From Brachybacterium aquaticum (lineage in GTDB: Bacteria > Actinomycetota > Actinomycetes > Actinomycetales > Dermabacteraceae): DNA of 64,000 bases. Shown piece by piece: positions 17,558 to 31,397 of the stretch (position 1 is the stretch's first letter; each line of letters starts with the position of its first letter). The DNA lies in NCBI RefSeq assembly GCF_014204755.1, contig NZ_JACHLZ010000001.1, positions 2,666,001 to 2,730,000 on the forward strand, in the 5' to 3' direction. Below the pieces are notes generated by a model. The model searched no databases. It saw only the letters and a program-made list of their open reading frames with translations, and had not been told where the DNA came from. The position numbers were made by a program, and so were the translations under genes.

Positions 17558-18304
17558 ATGACCGGATCCCCTGCTGCCGACACCGCCTCCGCCCCCGCGA
17601 GCGGCCCCGCCGCCCCTGCCGCCCCGGAGACGAGCGCCGTGCCCGCGCCCGACCTGCGCCCGCGGCACCTGCGCCTCATGCTCGCCCTCACCTTCGCCAC
17701 CGGCATCGTCGACGCGGTCGGCTACCTGGGGCTGGACCGGGTGTTCACCGCGAACATGACCGGCAACGTCGTCATCCTCGGCATGGCGCTGACCGGCGCG
17801 GACGACCTGCCCGTGGTCGGCCCGGTGCTGGCGCTGGCAGGCTTCGTGCTCGGTGCGATCCTCGCCGGCCGCGCCCTCGGCGGGCGCACCGGCGCCTGGA
17901 CCGGCGCGACCACCGCCCTGCTCTGCGCGGTCGCCGCCGTCGTGGTGGGCACGGGCGCGATGCTGCTGCTGTGGGAGGACACCCCGCACACGGCGCTGCT
18001 CGGCGTGACCGGAGCACTGGGCCTCGCGATGGGGGCGCAGGCCGCGACCGCCCGGGCCCTCGCGGTGAAGGACGTGACGACCGTGGTCATCACCTCCACC
18101 ATCACCGGCCTCGCGATGGACTCGCGACTGGCCGGCGGGACCGGAGCGCTGTGGCTGCGCCGACTGCTCGCCGTGCTGCTCATGCTCGCCGGTGCCGCCG
18201 TCGGCGCGCTGCTGCTGCAGGTGCATGTCGGGGCGGGGCTGCTGCTCGCCGGGGCGCTCTGCGCGGCGGTCGCGCTGGTCGGGCACGCGCGCGCCCGGGG
18301 ATGA
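17558..18304 (+). CDS. DUF1275 (YoaK-like) membrane protein
   Basis: Polytopic membrane protein of 248 aa. A 30-residue Ala/Pro-rich N-terminus is followed by about six hydrophobic helices. The diagnostic start of the domain is 'LALTFATGIVDAVGYLGLDRVFTANMTGNVV', seen here as 'GIVDAVGYLGLDRVF' and 'TANMTGNVVILGMAL'. A second signature 'GLAMGAQAATARALAVKDVTTVVITSTITG' (part 'QAATARALAVKDVTTVV') is also typical. Biochemical function of the family is unknown. It is divergent from the purine operon. Confidence 0.85.
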   Translation: MTGSPAADTASAPASGPAAPAAPETSAVPAPDLRPRHLRLMLALTFATGIVDAVGYLGLDRVFTANMTGNVVILGMALTGADDLPVVGPVLALAGFVLGAILAGRALGGRTGAWTGATTALLCAVAAVVVGTGAMLLLWEDTPHTALLGVTGALGLAMGAQAATARALAVKDVTTVVITSTITGLAMDSRLAGGTGALWLRRLLAVLLMLAGAAVGALLLQVHVGAGLLLAGALCAAVALVGHARARG

Positions 18305-18414
18305 GGGCGCGGCCGACGGGGCCGGCCGGGCGGGCCGGTCCCTTGCGGGGCGAGCTGTCGTCGGCGCGGCGGACGGGGTCGGCGCGGCCGACGGGGCCGA
18401 CCGACGGGCGCGGG

Positions 18415-19107
18415 TCAGCGGCGGGCGAGGCGGGAGAGGTCGGCGATGGTGTCGAGGTCGCCGCCGTCGTCGAGGTCCCCGCAGTCCACCAGGTCCACCC
18501 GGTCGCTGTGACGGTGCAGCCAGTCGCGGGCGCCGCGATCGCCGTGGGCCTCCGCGGCGGCGGCGCGGGCGTCGGCCGCCTCGAGCAGCACCGGGTGGCG
18601 GCGCAGGAGCCGACCGTCGGGCCCCGGATAGGAGGCGGCGGTCGCGCGGCCGGGACGGTGCGCGCCGAGCACCCGGCGCACCAGCGCGGGGCTCAGCCCC
18701 ACGTGGTCGACCAGGGCGAGCATGAGGTGCGGGGCGTCGGCCGCCGCGACCCCGACCCGCAGGGAGACGGCCATGCCGGTGCGCCACAGCGGGCTCTCGG
18801 CGACCCGCGCCCCGGCATCGCGCGCGACCGCGCCGACCTCGTCGGCGTAGGCGCCGGTGACGACCAGGACGTCGCGGCAGCCGCCCTCGAGCAGGCGACG
18901 GGTCAGCACCGCGACCAGCGGCTCCCCGCCGAGCGGCAGCAGCGCCTTCGGGCCGCGACCCAGACGCCGCCCCTCCCCGGCTGCGAGCAGGACCGCGGTG
19001 GTGTCAGGCAAGGCGATGGTCTCGGGCAGGGCAGTGGTGTCGGGCAGGGCGGTGGTGTCGGGCAGGCTGAGGTGCTCCGGCGACGGTGTCGGATCGGGCT
19101 GGGTCAT
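18415..19107 (-). CDS. Molybdenum cofactor nucleotidyltransferase-like protein (MobA/MocA family)
   Basis: NTP-transferase (230 aa) expected to attach CMP or GMP to molybdopterin for molybdenum hydroxylases. The nucleotide-binding loop is 'VLLAAGEGRRLGRGPKALLPLGG', seen as 'LLAAGEGRRLGRGPKALL'. Also present are 'LVVTGAYADEVG' and 'LMLALVDHVGLSPALVRRVL', where the usual DxP motif reads 'LVDHVG'. Start ATG at 19107. The first 40 residues contain four copies of a six-residue LPDTTA-type repeat, not part of the fold. It fits maturation of the adjacent xanthine dehydrogenase system. It is located between GlnR and the purine operon on the same strand as both. Confidence 0.75.
   Translation of the reverse strand: MTQPDPTPSPEHLSLPDTTALPDTTALPETIALPDTTAVLLAAGEGRRLGRGPKALLPLGGEPLVAVLTRRLLEGGCRDVLVVTGAYADEVGAVARDAGARVAESPLWRTGMAVSLRVGVAAADAPHLMLALVDHVGLSPALVRRVLGAHRPGRATAASYPGPDGRLLRRHPVLLEAADARAAAAEAHGDRGARDWLHRHSDRVDLVDCGDLDDGGDLDTIADLSRLARR
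18995..19066. repeat. 4 x 18-bp in-frame tandem repeat at the MobA-like N-terminus
   Basis: Units start at 18995, 19013, 19031 and 19049 and are near-identical (core GGTGGTGTCGGGCAGG). On the minus strand they encode repeats of LPDTTA/LPETIA preceding the nucleotide-binding loop. A multiple of three keeps frame, so copy-number change would only alter linker length. Confidence 0.85.
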
Positions 19108-19118
19108 GACGGGGTTCC

Positions 19119-19841
19119 TCAGGCGCTCTGCAGCTCCGGGACGGCCTCGGAGACGGCGAGGTCGAAGCGGTAGCCGACGTTGCGGACCGTGTGGATCGCG
19201 GACTCGATGCCGGCGCCGAGCTTGGCGCGCAGGCGCCGCACGTGCACGTCCACGGTGCGGGTGCCGCCGAAGTAGTCGTAGCCCCACACCTCCTGCAGCA
19301 GCTGGGCGCGGGTGAACACGCGGCCCGGGTGCTGGGCGAGGTACTTCAGCAGCTCGAACTCCTTGAAGGTCAGCTCCAGCGTCTGCCCATGCAGGGTCGC
19401 GGTGTAGCTCGATTCGTCGATCACGAGCCCGCCCGCGGTGATCAGCTCCGGGCCGAGGTCCGGCGCCGGGGCGAAGCGCAGCGCGAGGCGGAGGCGGGCG
19501 TCGACCTCGGCAGGGCCGGAGGTAGGCAGGAGGTAATCCGCGGCGCCCCAGTCCTGGTTCGCGGCGGCCAGGCCGCTCTCGGCCATGATCAGCACCAGCG
19601 GCAGGTGCAGTCGCGCGGCCTCGAGGCGGGCGGCCATGTGCGGGGCCCAGGTGAGGTCAGAGGTCGCATCGAACACCGCGACATCGCACTCGGGGGCGCG
19701 GCGCAGCTCGGCGAGGTCCGCGCCGCTGTAGTGCACGGTGTGCGGGAGGATCGCCAGCGCCCCCAGGGCGGGGCGGCGCAGCGCGAGGGGTGCCGGGGAG
19801 ATGTGCAGGACGCGGAGCGTGGAGTGCAGGGTTCGGCTCAC
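19119..19841 (-). CDS. glnR: GlnR, orphan OmpR-type global nitrogen regulator
   Basis: DNA-binding regulator (240 aa) of nitrogen genes. An atypical receiver-like N-terminal domain (about 1-110: '[22 protein letters not shown]', part '[14 protein letters not shown]') precedes a winged helix. The winged helix is near-identical to actinobacterial GlnR: '[20 protein letters not shown]', '[20 protein letters not shown]', '[12 protein letters not shown]', '[11 protein letters not shown]'. I start at GTG 19841 with AAGGTGG upstream, rather than an in-frame ATG at 19904. No sensor kinase is adjacent, as usual for GlnR. It is likely to control the purine operons and ABC importer of this window. Confidence 0.93.
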   Translation of the reverse strand: MSRTLHSTLRVLHISPAPLALRRPALGALAILPHTVHYSGADLAELRRAPECDVAVFDATSDLTWAPHMAARLEAARLHLPLVLIMAESGLAAANQDWGAADYLLPTSGPAEVDARLRLALRFAPAPDLGPELITAGGLVIDESSYTATLHGQTLELTFKEFELLKYLAQHPGRVFTRAQLLQEVWGYDYFGGTRTVDVHVRRLRAKLGAGIESAIHTVRNVGYRFDLAVSEAVPELQSA

Positions 19842-20074
19842 CGGGGGACCACCTTCTTGATCGGGCCGGGATGCGGGGCGGAACGCATCTCGTGGTGCCC
19901 CCACCTCACCGCAACACTTGTTTCACGCCTATGCCAGAAGGGCGTCGTGATCGAAACGAGACCATTGCGTCCAGGGCACGGAACCGGGGCCGGGTGGGTC
20001 GGGGTGGGCCGTCAGGACGCCGCGGCGGTCCCGAACCGCTTCGCGGCCCGCGCCCGGGCCTTCTCCCGTTCGAC

Positions 20075-20293
20075 CTAGCGGTCCTTCGGTGGAGCGGTGG
20101 TGACGAGGTCGGCCAGCAGGTGGTCGGTGGCGTGGGCGATCTCGGCGACGGCTCGCTCGAACGCCTCGGCGTTGGCCTTCGACGGCGCGTTCATCCCGCT
20201 GACCTTGCGCACGTACTGCAGGGCGGCGTCGTGCACCTCCTGCGCGGTGGCCTCGGGCGCGAAGTTGTGGAGGGGCTTGATGTTGCGGCACAT
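20075..20293 (-). CDS. DUF2277-family small protein
   Basis: 72-aa protein starting 'MCRNIKPLHNFAPEATAQEV', the hallmark N-terminus of DUF2277. Function of the family is unknown. It continues 'YVRKVSGMNAPSKANAEAF' and ends 'DLVTTAPPKDR'. I take the ATG at 20293 where homology begins; the upstream in-frame ATG would add a Pro/Arg shadow. It stands alone between glnR and cstR. The 230 bp between this gene and glnR hold no gene that I can support. Confidence 0.85.
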   Translation of the reverse strand: MCRNIKPLHNFAPEATAQEVHDAALQYVRKVSGMNAPSKANAEAFERAVAEIAHATDHLLADLVTTAPPKDR

Positions 20294-20411
20294 GCCCTCA
20301 GGCTGGCACGGGGCGGGAAGGGCGGCAATGGGGCGGGTATCCCGGTCGCCTCCGTCGGCCGTGCGCCCCGTCGGCCGACCATCGTGCCAGCCGCACACTG
20401 CCGGTCGACCG

Positions 20412-20669
20412 CTAGGCGAGCGAGAGGAACAGCTTCTCCAGCTCCTTGGTGTTTGTCTCCTTGTCGGGGCTGGTCAGGCACTTCTCCATGTTCGTGGCGA
20501 TGAGCGCGAAGCCGGCGCGGTCCAGCGCCTTGGAGACGGCGGAGAGCTGGGTGACCACCTCCTTGCAGTCCCTGCCCTCCTCGAGCATGCGGGTGACGGC
20601 GCTCAGCTGACCCTGGGCGCGCTTGAGCCGGTTGATCACACCGGTCATCTCCGAGGGGTCGAGCTCCAT
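20412..20669 (-). CDS. CsoR-family repressor, persulfide-sensing (CstR-like)
   Basis: All-helical DUF156 repressor (85 aa). Cys 35 ('EEGRDCKEVVTQLSAV') and Cys 64 ('TNMEKCLTSPDKETN') are 29 residues apart, as in CsoR/CstR. The copper-ligand His expected four residues before the second Cys is Asn 60 here. That pattern, and the divergent persulfide dioxygenase gene, favours per/polysulfide sensing over Cu(I). ATG 20669. Two G/C-tract operators lie in the 182-bp intergenic region, so it should autoregulate and repress the dioxygenase. Confidence 0.87.
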   Translation of the reverse strand: MELDPSEMTGVINRLKRAQGQLSAVTRMLEEGRDCKEVVTQLSAVSKALDRAGFALIATNMEKCLTSPDKETNTKELEKLFLSLA

Positions 20670-20747
20670 GACGGCCTCCTGGGGAGTGGGCCCGGCGCCT
20701 GCCGGGTGGCGACGCGCTGCGAGGAGCGCGGTGAACACCCGAGATCC

Positions 20748-20795
20748 TATCCCCCCGGGGGTATCTTGCATACCCCCTGGGGTATCCCCTACACT
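20748..20795 (+). promoter_or_regulatory. Two CsoR/CstR operators overlapping a promoter
   Basis: Site 1 is TATCCCCCCGGGGGTATC (20748-20765) and site 2 is ATACCCCCTGGGGTAT (20770-20785), both the palindromic ATA-C-tract/G-tract-TAT type bound by CsoR-family proteins. TTGCAT (20766-20771) and TACACT (20790-20795) form -35/-10 elements with an 18-bp spacer, so site 2 fills the spacer. The start of the dioxygenase gene is about 50 bp further on. Confidence 0.75.
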
Positions 20796-20851
20796 CGGCG
20801 GCACACGGCCCGACGGGCCCGGTCTCCGCACCGGAGGGACAGGAGAGGGAC

Positions 20852-22265
20852 ATGCTTCTCGAACGGATCTACGACGAGGACCTCGCGCAGGCGAGCTTCA
20901 TGATCGGCTGCCAGGAGCGCGGCGAGGCGCTCGTGGTCGATCCGCGCCGCGACGTGCAGGTCTACCTCGACCTCGCCGCCGCGCGCGGGATGCGGATCGT
21001 GGCGGTCGCCGAGACCCACATCCACGCCGACTTCCTCTCCGGCACCCGCGAGCTGGCCGCGGCGACGGGCGCGCAGGCCTACGTCTCCGGCGAGGGCGGG
21101 CAGGACTGGCAGTACGGCTTCGAGGCGCAGCGCCTCATGGACGGGGACACGATCACCCTCGGCAACGTCACGGTGTCCGCCCGCCACACCCCGGGCCACA
21201 CCCCCCGAGCACCTCGCCTACCTCGTCAGCGACGGCGCCGTCACCGACGAGCCCGGCTACGTCCTCACCGGCGACTTCGTCTTCTCCGGCGACCTCGGCC
21301 GACCCGACCTCCTGGACGAGGCCGTGGGCATGGAGAACACGCGCTTCGAGGGCGCGAAGCAGCTCTTCGCCTCGCTGAGGCGCGTCTTCCTCCCTCTGCC
21401 CGACCACGTGCAGGTCCACCCCGGCCACGGCTCCGGCTCCGCCTGCGGCAAAGCGATCGGGTCGCTGCCGTCGACCACGGTCGGCTACGAGCGCCGCTTC
21501 GCCTGGTGGGCGCCCTTCCTCGCGGCCGACGACGAGCAGGGCTTCGTCGACGCGCTGCTGGACGGGCAGCCCGACGCCCACGCCTACTTCGCCCGGATGA
21601 AGCGGCAGAACCAGGCCGGTCCCGCCCTGCTCGGCGAGCGACCGGTGCCGCGAGAATTCACCGCGCAGGAGATCGCCGACGGAATGACGGCGGGCACGGT
21701 GGCGCTGGTCGACACCCGAGGGGTGGACGAGGTGCACGCCGGCGCCGTGCCCGGAGCGCTCAGCCTGCCCTCCCTCGGCAAGGCCGCCACCCACATCGGC
21801 TCGGCCTTCGACCCCGAGACCGATCCCGCGCAGCTTGTGGTCCTCGCGGCCGACGCGGCGGAGGCCGCGCAGTGGGGCGACCGTTTCGTGCGCGTGGGCG
21901 TGGACGCCCTCACCGGCTTCACCTCGGACCTCGAGGGCCTCCCCCATGAGGCGCCCGCGCTCGTCGCCCCCGCGGACCTCGCCGCGCTCCAGGAGGCAGA
22001 GCCCGATGCGCTGCTGCTGGACGTGCGCGGCCGCGGCGAGCACGCCGCCGGCTCGATCCCTGGGGCCTCGCAGTTGAACGCCGGCAAGGTCCTCTTCCAC
22101 CAGGACCGGCTCCCGGCACCCGGCACCGCGCGGGTGATCACCTTCTGCCAGTCCGGGCTGCGCAACACCGTCGCCGCCTCGGCTCTGCGCCGCGCCGGCC
22201 ACGACGTGGTCGAGCTCGACGGCAGCTACGCCGGCTGGTCCCGCTGGGCCGACGGTCAGGCCTGA
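20852..22265 (+). pseudogene. CstB-like persulfide dioxygenase-rhodanese fusion, frameshifted
   Basis: Full-length coding content for a three-domain protein of about 470 aa. A metallo-beta-lactamase persulfide dioxygenase ('[14 protein letters not shown]', '[10 protein letters not shown]', '[17 protein letters not shown]') is followed by a rhodanese-like domain without active Cys ('[20 protein letters not shown]'). A C-terminal active rhodanese has 'ITFCQSGLRNTVAA'. This architecture oxidises persulfides to thiosulfate/sulfite. The frame breaks at a C6 run (21201-21206), where five C's would restore '[14 protein letters not shown]'. It is either a genuine disruption or a base-calling error, since everything else is intact. 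Start ATG 20852 has AGGAGAGGG upstream. Confidence 0.85.
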
Positions 22266-22363
22266 ACACCACCCCACCACCCCGAGACCGACGACTCGTC
22301 GGCTCCTCCCTCGACGGGCCGACCCACGGCCCCGCCACCACCCCACGACGGAAGGACACCGAG

Positions 22364-22552
22364 ATGTGCCGAGCAGTCACCTGCACCACCTGCGGAAAGA
22401 CCACCTGGGCCGGCTGCGGCCAGCACGTGGACCAGGTCATGAAGAACGTCCCCGCGGCCCAGCGCTGCGGCGGTCACGAGGCGGGCACCCCGGGCTCGAA
22501 GGTGGACGCCCCGGGCTCGCGCGGCTTCTTCGCCCGACTCCTCGGGCGCTGA
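22364..22552 (+). CDS. Small cysteine-rich protein (62 aa)
   Basis: Begins 'MCRAVTCTTCGKTTWAGCG' with four Cys in the first 18 residues and 'HVDQVMKNVPAAQRCGGH' following, a likely zinc-knuckle fold. Small proteins of this pattern are widespread but unassigned. GAAGGA precedes the ATG by about 8 nt. It lies 98 bp downstream of the persulfide dioxygenase and may be co-transcribed; a role in thiol/sulfur handling is only a positional guess. Confidence 0.7.
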   Translation: MCRAVTCTTCGKTTWAGCGQHVDQVMKNVPAAQRCGGHEAGTPGSKVDAPGSRGFFARLLGR

Positions 22553-22750
22553 GGCGCGAGGGTCGCTGAGGAGGCGCGAGCCGCTGACGGACCCGCGCCG
22601 CCGAGGGGCCGCCCCGTCGGCCGATCCAGGCGGGGCGACTCCCCCACATCCCCTATCGCCGAGCCCCCGTCGGCCGATAGCATCGCGGAGTCCCCACCGC
22701 TACCAGCGTCGGCAGCGTTCCTCCCCTGCCGACCCCTGCTGGAGCCCGTC

Positions 22751-24046
22751 GTGACGACCTCTCCCGGAACCGCGCCCACCGCGTCCTCCACCCCGCTCTC
22801 CCCCGGCCGACTGCGCCTGGTCATCCTCGCACTGTCCTTCGGCGCCTTCGCGATCGGGGTCACCGAGTTCGCGTCGATGGGCCTGCTGCCGCAGATCGCC
22901 CACGACCTGGACGTCTCCATCCCCCGCGCGGGCATGCTGATCTCCCTGTACGCGCTCGGCGTGGTGGTCGGCGCGCCGCTGGTCACCATCGCCGCCGTGC
23001 GGGTGCCGCGCGCGAGGCTCCTGATGGTGCTGATCTCCCTGATCGGCGTCGGCAACCTGCTCTCGGCCCTCGCCCCGGACTTCGCGGTCCTCGCCATCTC
23101 GCGCGTCCTGTCGGGCCTGCCCCACGGCGCCTACTTCGGCGTCGCGGCGCTGGTCGCCTCGCGCCTGTCCCCGCCCGGACGCCGCGCCCGCTCGGTGTCG
23201 CTGGTGATGCTGGGCCTGACCATCGCGACCATGCTCGGGGTGCCCGCCTCGACGGCGCTCGGGCAGACCGTCGGCTGGCGCGCCGCGTACTGGATCGTCG
23301 TGGTGATCGCGGCGGTCACCGCCGCCACCATCTGGCGTCTCGTGCCCGAGCCGGAGAACTCCGGCGCCGCCGCCTCGGTGCGCGGTGAGCTCTCGGCGCT
23401 GCGCCGCGCCCAGGTGTGGTTCGGCCTCGGAATCGGCGCGATCGGCTTCGGCGGCATGTTCGCGGTGTACAGCTACATCGGCGAGATCGTGCCGGGCGTG
23501 ATGGGCATGCCCGAGCGGGCCGTGCCCATTGCGCTGTTCGTGTTCGGCGTGGGCATGACGCTCGGCACCCTGATCGCCGGCCGCTTCGCCGACTGGTCGC
23601 TCTACGGCACCCTCGTCATCGGCCTCACCGGCATGGCGATCACCCTGGCGCTGTTCGCGCTCGTGGCCGAGAACGCGATCGCCGGCATGGCGGTGCTCTT
23701 CACGATCGCCGTGACCTCCCAGTTCCTCGGCCCGTCGCTGCAGCTGTTCCTCATGGACGCCTCGCCCGACGCCCCCTCCCTCGCCGCGGCACTGCACCAC
23801 TCGGCCCTGAACATCGGCAACTCCCTCGGCGCCGCGCTCGGTGCCGCCGTGCTCGCCGCGGGCCTCGGCCTCGTGGCCCCGGCCTGGACCGGCGCGGTCC
23901 TCGCGGTGCTGGGCCTCGGGATCGTGGGCGCGAGCTACGCGCTGCACCGGAAGCAGGTCGCAAGGGCGGGGGCCGCACAGTCGGGTGCCGGGCAGGAGAA
24001 CCTGCCCACCCGCACCCCGACCGAGGAGATCCCCGTCGCGGGGTGA
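22751..24046 (+). CDS. MFS transporter (AraJ/YdhP-type drug:H+ antiporter group)
   Basis: 431-aa, twelve-helix permease. Helix 1 'VILALSFGAFAIGVTEFASMG' carries the 'GVTEF' motif typical of the AraJ/SotB/PbuE group. 'SRVLSGLPHGAYFGVAALVA' is the conserved fourth helix, and 'LQLFLMDASPDAPSLAAALHHSALNIGNS' (part 'PSLAAALHHSALNIGNSLG') is characteristic. GTG start at 22751. Substrates of this group include purines, arabinose and drugs; I cannot say which. Monocistronic by spacing. Confidence 0.85.
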   Translation: MTTSPGTAPTASSTPLSPGRLRLVILALSFGAFAIGVTEFASMGLLPQIAHDLDVSIPRAGMLISLYALGVVVGAPLVTIAAVRVPRARLLMVLISLIGVGNLLSALAPDFAVLAISRVLSGLPHGAYFGVAALVASRLSPPGRRARSVSLVMLGLTIATMLGVPASTALGQTVGWRAAYWIVVVIAAVTAATIWRLVPEPENSGAAASVRGELSALRRAQVWFGLGIGAIGFGGMFAVYSYIGEIVPGVMGMPERAVPIALFVFGVGMTLGTLIAGRFADWSLYGTLVIGLTGMAITLALFALVAENAIAGMAVLFTIAVTSQFLGPSLQLFLMDASPDAPSLAAALHHSALNIGNSLGAALGAAVLAAGLGLVAPAWTGAVLAVLGLGIVGASYALHRKQVARAGAAQSGAGQENLPTRTPTEEIPVAG

Positions 24047-24249
24047 GGCTCGGCCCGCCCGTTCGGGGTGGCGTCTGCAGAATAGGGCGTCTCAAAGCAC
24101 GCGCTGACGATATTCGTCGCACCGTGCCCTGAAACGCCCCTTTGTGCAGGCGCCCTCGCGTGTCATGCCGTGCTTGGTCGCGGCCACTCCACACCCTTCA
24201 AGCTTTCGGCTTTTTCGAGTAGCACGGTGCCTGACCTCGAGGAGCTGCC

Positions 24250-24738
24250 ATGCCTGCAACGCGCCGTCGTCCACCGGAGACCTACCTGCCGCGCGAGAGC
24301 GAGCGCGGAAAGCTCATCGACCTCGTCACCGCACTTCGCGACCGCGGCTCCGAGGTCGCTCCGCTCCCTGCCTTGGTGACCGCCTCCGGCACGCGGCTCG
24401 AGCTGCCCGCGGACGTCGCCGAGGTCCTCGAGGAGATCGTGCACCATCTGGCCGACGGGCAGGGCGTCACCGTCGTCCCCCACCATCAGCTCCTCACCAC
24501 GCAGGAGGCGGCAGACATGCTCAACATCTCGCGTCCCACCTTCGTGAAGCTGCTCGAGGAAGGCCCACTTCCCTTCGACATGCGCGGCCGGCACCGCAGG
24601 GTTCGCCTTGGTGATATCGTCGCCTATCAGGACAGCCTCCAGCAGCAGCGTTCGGACGCCCTCAGGCAGATGCAGGCGGACGGCCAGGCCGATGACGTCT
24701 ACGCACAGTTGGACACTCCTCCTGTCACGACGCGGTGA
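24250..24738 (+). CDS. Excisionase-family DNA-binding protein, antitoxin-like
   Basis: 162-aa protein with a MerR-like/excisionase HTH at about 80-130: 'LLTTQEAADMLNISRPTFVKL', then 'GRHRRVRLGDIVAYQDSL'. The N-terminal 75 residues (charged, 'LPADVAEVLEEIVHHLADG') are the extension seen in antitoxins of PIN-domain (VapC-like) pairs. No toxin gene follows: the next reading is on the opposite strand. ATG 24250 with GAGGAGCT just upstream. Probably an orphan antitoxin or a stand-alone regulator. Confidence 0.75.
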   Translation: MPATRRRPPETYLPRESERGKLIDLVTALRDRGSEVAPLPALVTASGTRLELPADVAEVLEEIVHHLADGQGVTVVPHHQLLTTQEAADMLNISRPTFVKLLEEGPLPFDMRGRHRRVRLGDIVAYQDSLQQQRSDALRQMQADGQADDVYAQLDTPPVTTR

Positions 24739-24759
24739 GGCCAGGATCAGCCCCGCTCC

Positions 24760-25047
24760 TCAGCGGTCCCGGTGATCAGGCCCCAGCGCGACGGCCCCGG
24801 CGAGCAGGACGACGGCGAGCAGGACGGCGTTGTGGCCGACCTTCGCGGCCTGGTCCACATGGCCCGCGAGCGGGGTGATGGTGAAGGCGAGCAGACCGCG
24901 GCCGAGCATCAGCCCGAGCCCCGCCGCCGCGACATGGCGGGGTGACCAGTCCGGGCGATGGGACAGGCGCCGGAGCGACGCCCCGAGCGCGGTGACCGCA
25001 CCGGCGGCGAGGAGGAGGCCGATCCACGTCGGCGGGGAGGCCTCCAT
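24760..25047 (-). CDS. Small predicted membrane protein (95 aa)
   Basis: Three hydrophobic segments ('WIGLLLAAGAVTALGASL', 'HVAAAGLGLMLGRGLLAFTI', 'NAVLLAVVLLAGAVALG') suggest a small integral membrane protein (DoxX/DUF-like size). I do not recognise the family. The reading stays open upstream with 'LWPALLGAFLAALV', possibly another membrane helix, so the true start may be further upstream and overlap the DUF4282-like fragment. Confidence 0.5.
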   Translation of the reverse strand: MEASPPTWIGLLLAAGAVTALGASLRRLSHRPDWSPRHVAAAGLGLMLGRGLLAFTITPLAGHVDQAAKVGHNAVLLAVVLLAGAVALGPDHRDR

Positions 25048-25129
25048 GACGAGGGCAGCGAGGAACGCACCGAGCAGCGCTGGCCACAGCCGCGGCGGTC
25101 GCCTCGGAAGTGAGCTGGCAGAGAGCGCC

Positions 25130-25490
25130 TTGTTCGACGTCAGGGCCGACCGTTACGTCGCCGACCGGTTCCCCCCGGTCCTGCACGTGCTCTCGATCGT
25201 GCTCGCAGCGCTCACCCGGCTGATGGTCATCGGCGCAGGCATCGCGGTCAGCATGCTCGTCAGCGGGGTGGGCCTCGAGACCGGCTCCCCCACGTTCAAC
25301 GGCGTCCCGGCCATCGTGGCGCTGCTGCTCGGGTGGATCCCCGCCCTGTTCTCCCTGCTTTTCATGCGCCTCGGGATCGAGCTGGTGGCCTCGAGCGCGC
25401 GGACCGCGCGGAACACGGCGCTACTGGCGGAGCCGGCCGGGCCGCGCTGCGCCGTCCCGGGCGACCGTAGTGCCGGGTACGTTCACCGGC
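25130..25490 (+). pseudogene. DUF4282-like membrane protein, ends unclear
   Basis: 'LFDVRADRYVADRFPPVLHVLS' followed by two long hydrophobic stretches ('MVIGAGIAVSMLVSGVG', 'PAIVALLLGWIPALFSLLFM') and 'RLGIELVASSARTARNTALL' matches the two-helix DUF4282 layout. A TTG at 25130 is the only start near the homology. No stop occurs in frame before the reading runs into the lipoprotein gene, so the 3' end is probably shifted. Treat as damaged or mis-read. Confidence 0.4.
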
Positions 25491-25927
25491 ATGCTGCAAT
25501 CACGCCTCCGCGCCGGAGTGGCCGGACTCCTCCTCGCGCCGATGCTGCTGCTGAGCGCCTGCACCGAGGGATCCTACAACCGCTGCAGCGGCGCGCACCA
25601 CGAAATGAGCTGCGCAGCCGGGTTCTCGAAGTCCACGAGCCAGTGGAGCGAGAAGCTCACCGGCGACCACTGGCACACGCAGATCGTCGTGTCCGGCACG
25701 TTCACCGTCGAGGCCGGCAGCGGCACCCTCACGCTCTCCGGCGCCGACGGCGAGGTCGAGTACCCGCTCAGCCCGGAGGCGCCGGTGGCGATCAGCGACC
25801 TCGCCCTGGACCTGAACGAGCCCTTCGGCAATGACTCTCCGACGAGGACACCTTTATCACGCTCACCACGCGGACCGAGGGCACCCTCGAGGGGTTCTCG
25901 GCGGAGTACGAGTACCTGACCCGCTGA
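25491..25927 (+). pseudogene. Small secreted lipoprotein with a late frameshift
   Basis: The ATG at 25491 gives 'MLQSRLRAGVAGLLLAPMLL' then 'LSAC', a lipoprotein signal with the Cys at about residue 24. The mature part 'WHTQIVVSGTFTVEAGSGTL' looks beta-rich. Between about 25829 and 25842 the natural reading changes frame: the other frame continues 'SDEDTFITLTTRTEGTLEG' and 'FSAEYEYLTR' to a TGA at 25925-25927. The unshifted reading ends in a Ser/Arg shadow tail at 25919. Function unknown. Confidence 0.6.
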
Positions 25928-25967
25928 GCGGCGGCGCGCTCCGCAGCGGGACCAGAATCCGGGCATG

Positions 25968-26027
25968 AAAAAAGGGAGTGGAGGAGGCGAACACCCATTT
26001 CAGGGGTTCAAGCACTCCTCCACTCCC
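25968..26027 (-). terminator. Rho-independent terminator of the rRNA operon
   Basis: A 13-bp perfect stem GGGAGTGGAGGAG (25974-25986) and CTCCTCCACTCCC (26015-26027), with A6 at 25968-25973, reads on the minus strand as a stem-loop followed by a U-tract. It lies 10 bp beyond the 5S 3' end. Confidence 0.9.
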
Positions 26028-26036
26028 AGTGAAGAT

Positions 26037-26155
26037 GTCCGGCGGCGACCTACTCTCCCACACCCTCCCGAGTGCAGTACCATCGGCGCGATCGAGCTTA
26101 GCTTCCGGGTTCGGAATGGAACCGGGCGTTTCCTCGACGCTATGACCGCCGTAAC
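26037..26155 (-). rRNA. 5S ribosomal RNA
   Basis: The minus strand begins 'TTACGGCGGTCATAGCG', contains the conserved 'CCCGGTTCCATTCCGAACCC' (loop A/B region) and ends '...AGGTCGCCGCCGGAC', whose ends pair into helix I. About 119 nt, the last gene of the operon. Confidence 0.95.
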
Positions 26156-26264
26156 TCTATGAGACACAACCAGCCCACACACCACACTGACGTGATGCTG
26201 GGGTTGTTTCTCGAGAACCGCACAGTGGACGCGAACACAAGCAGCAACAACACAAAAAGATGAG

Positions 26265-31209
<4,945 letters not shown>

Positions 31210-31397
31210 ATCATGAAAAACTATAACCTGACAAAATAAACAAACAACCAGCATTAAACTGCTGTATCATCCGTTATGATTTGCCATTCAAAAATAATGG
31301 CATCGATAAACAGACACGCTATTGAGATATCAAGCAACACGCGCACTCAGTGCTACCGAACCGCTCTCGCGGTTCCTCGCTCCGAGGCAACCCTGAT

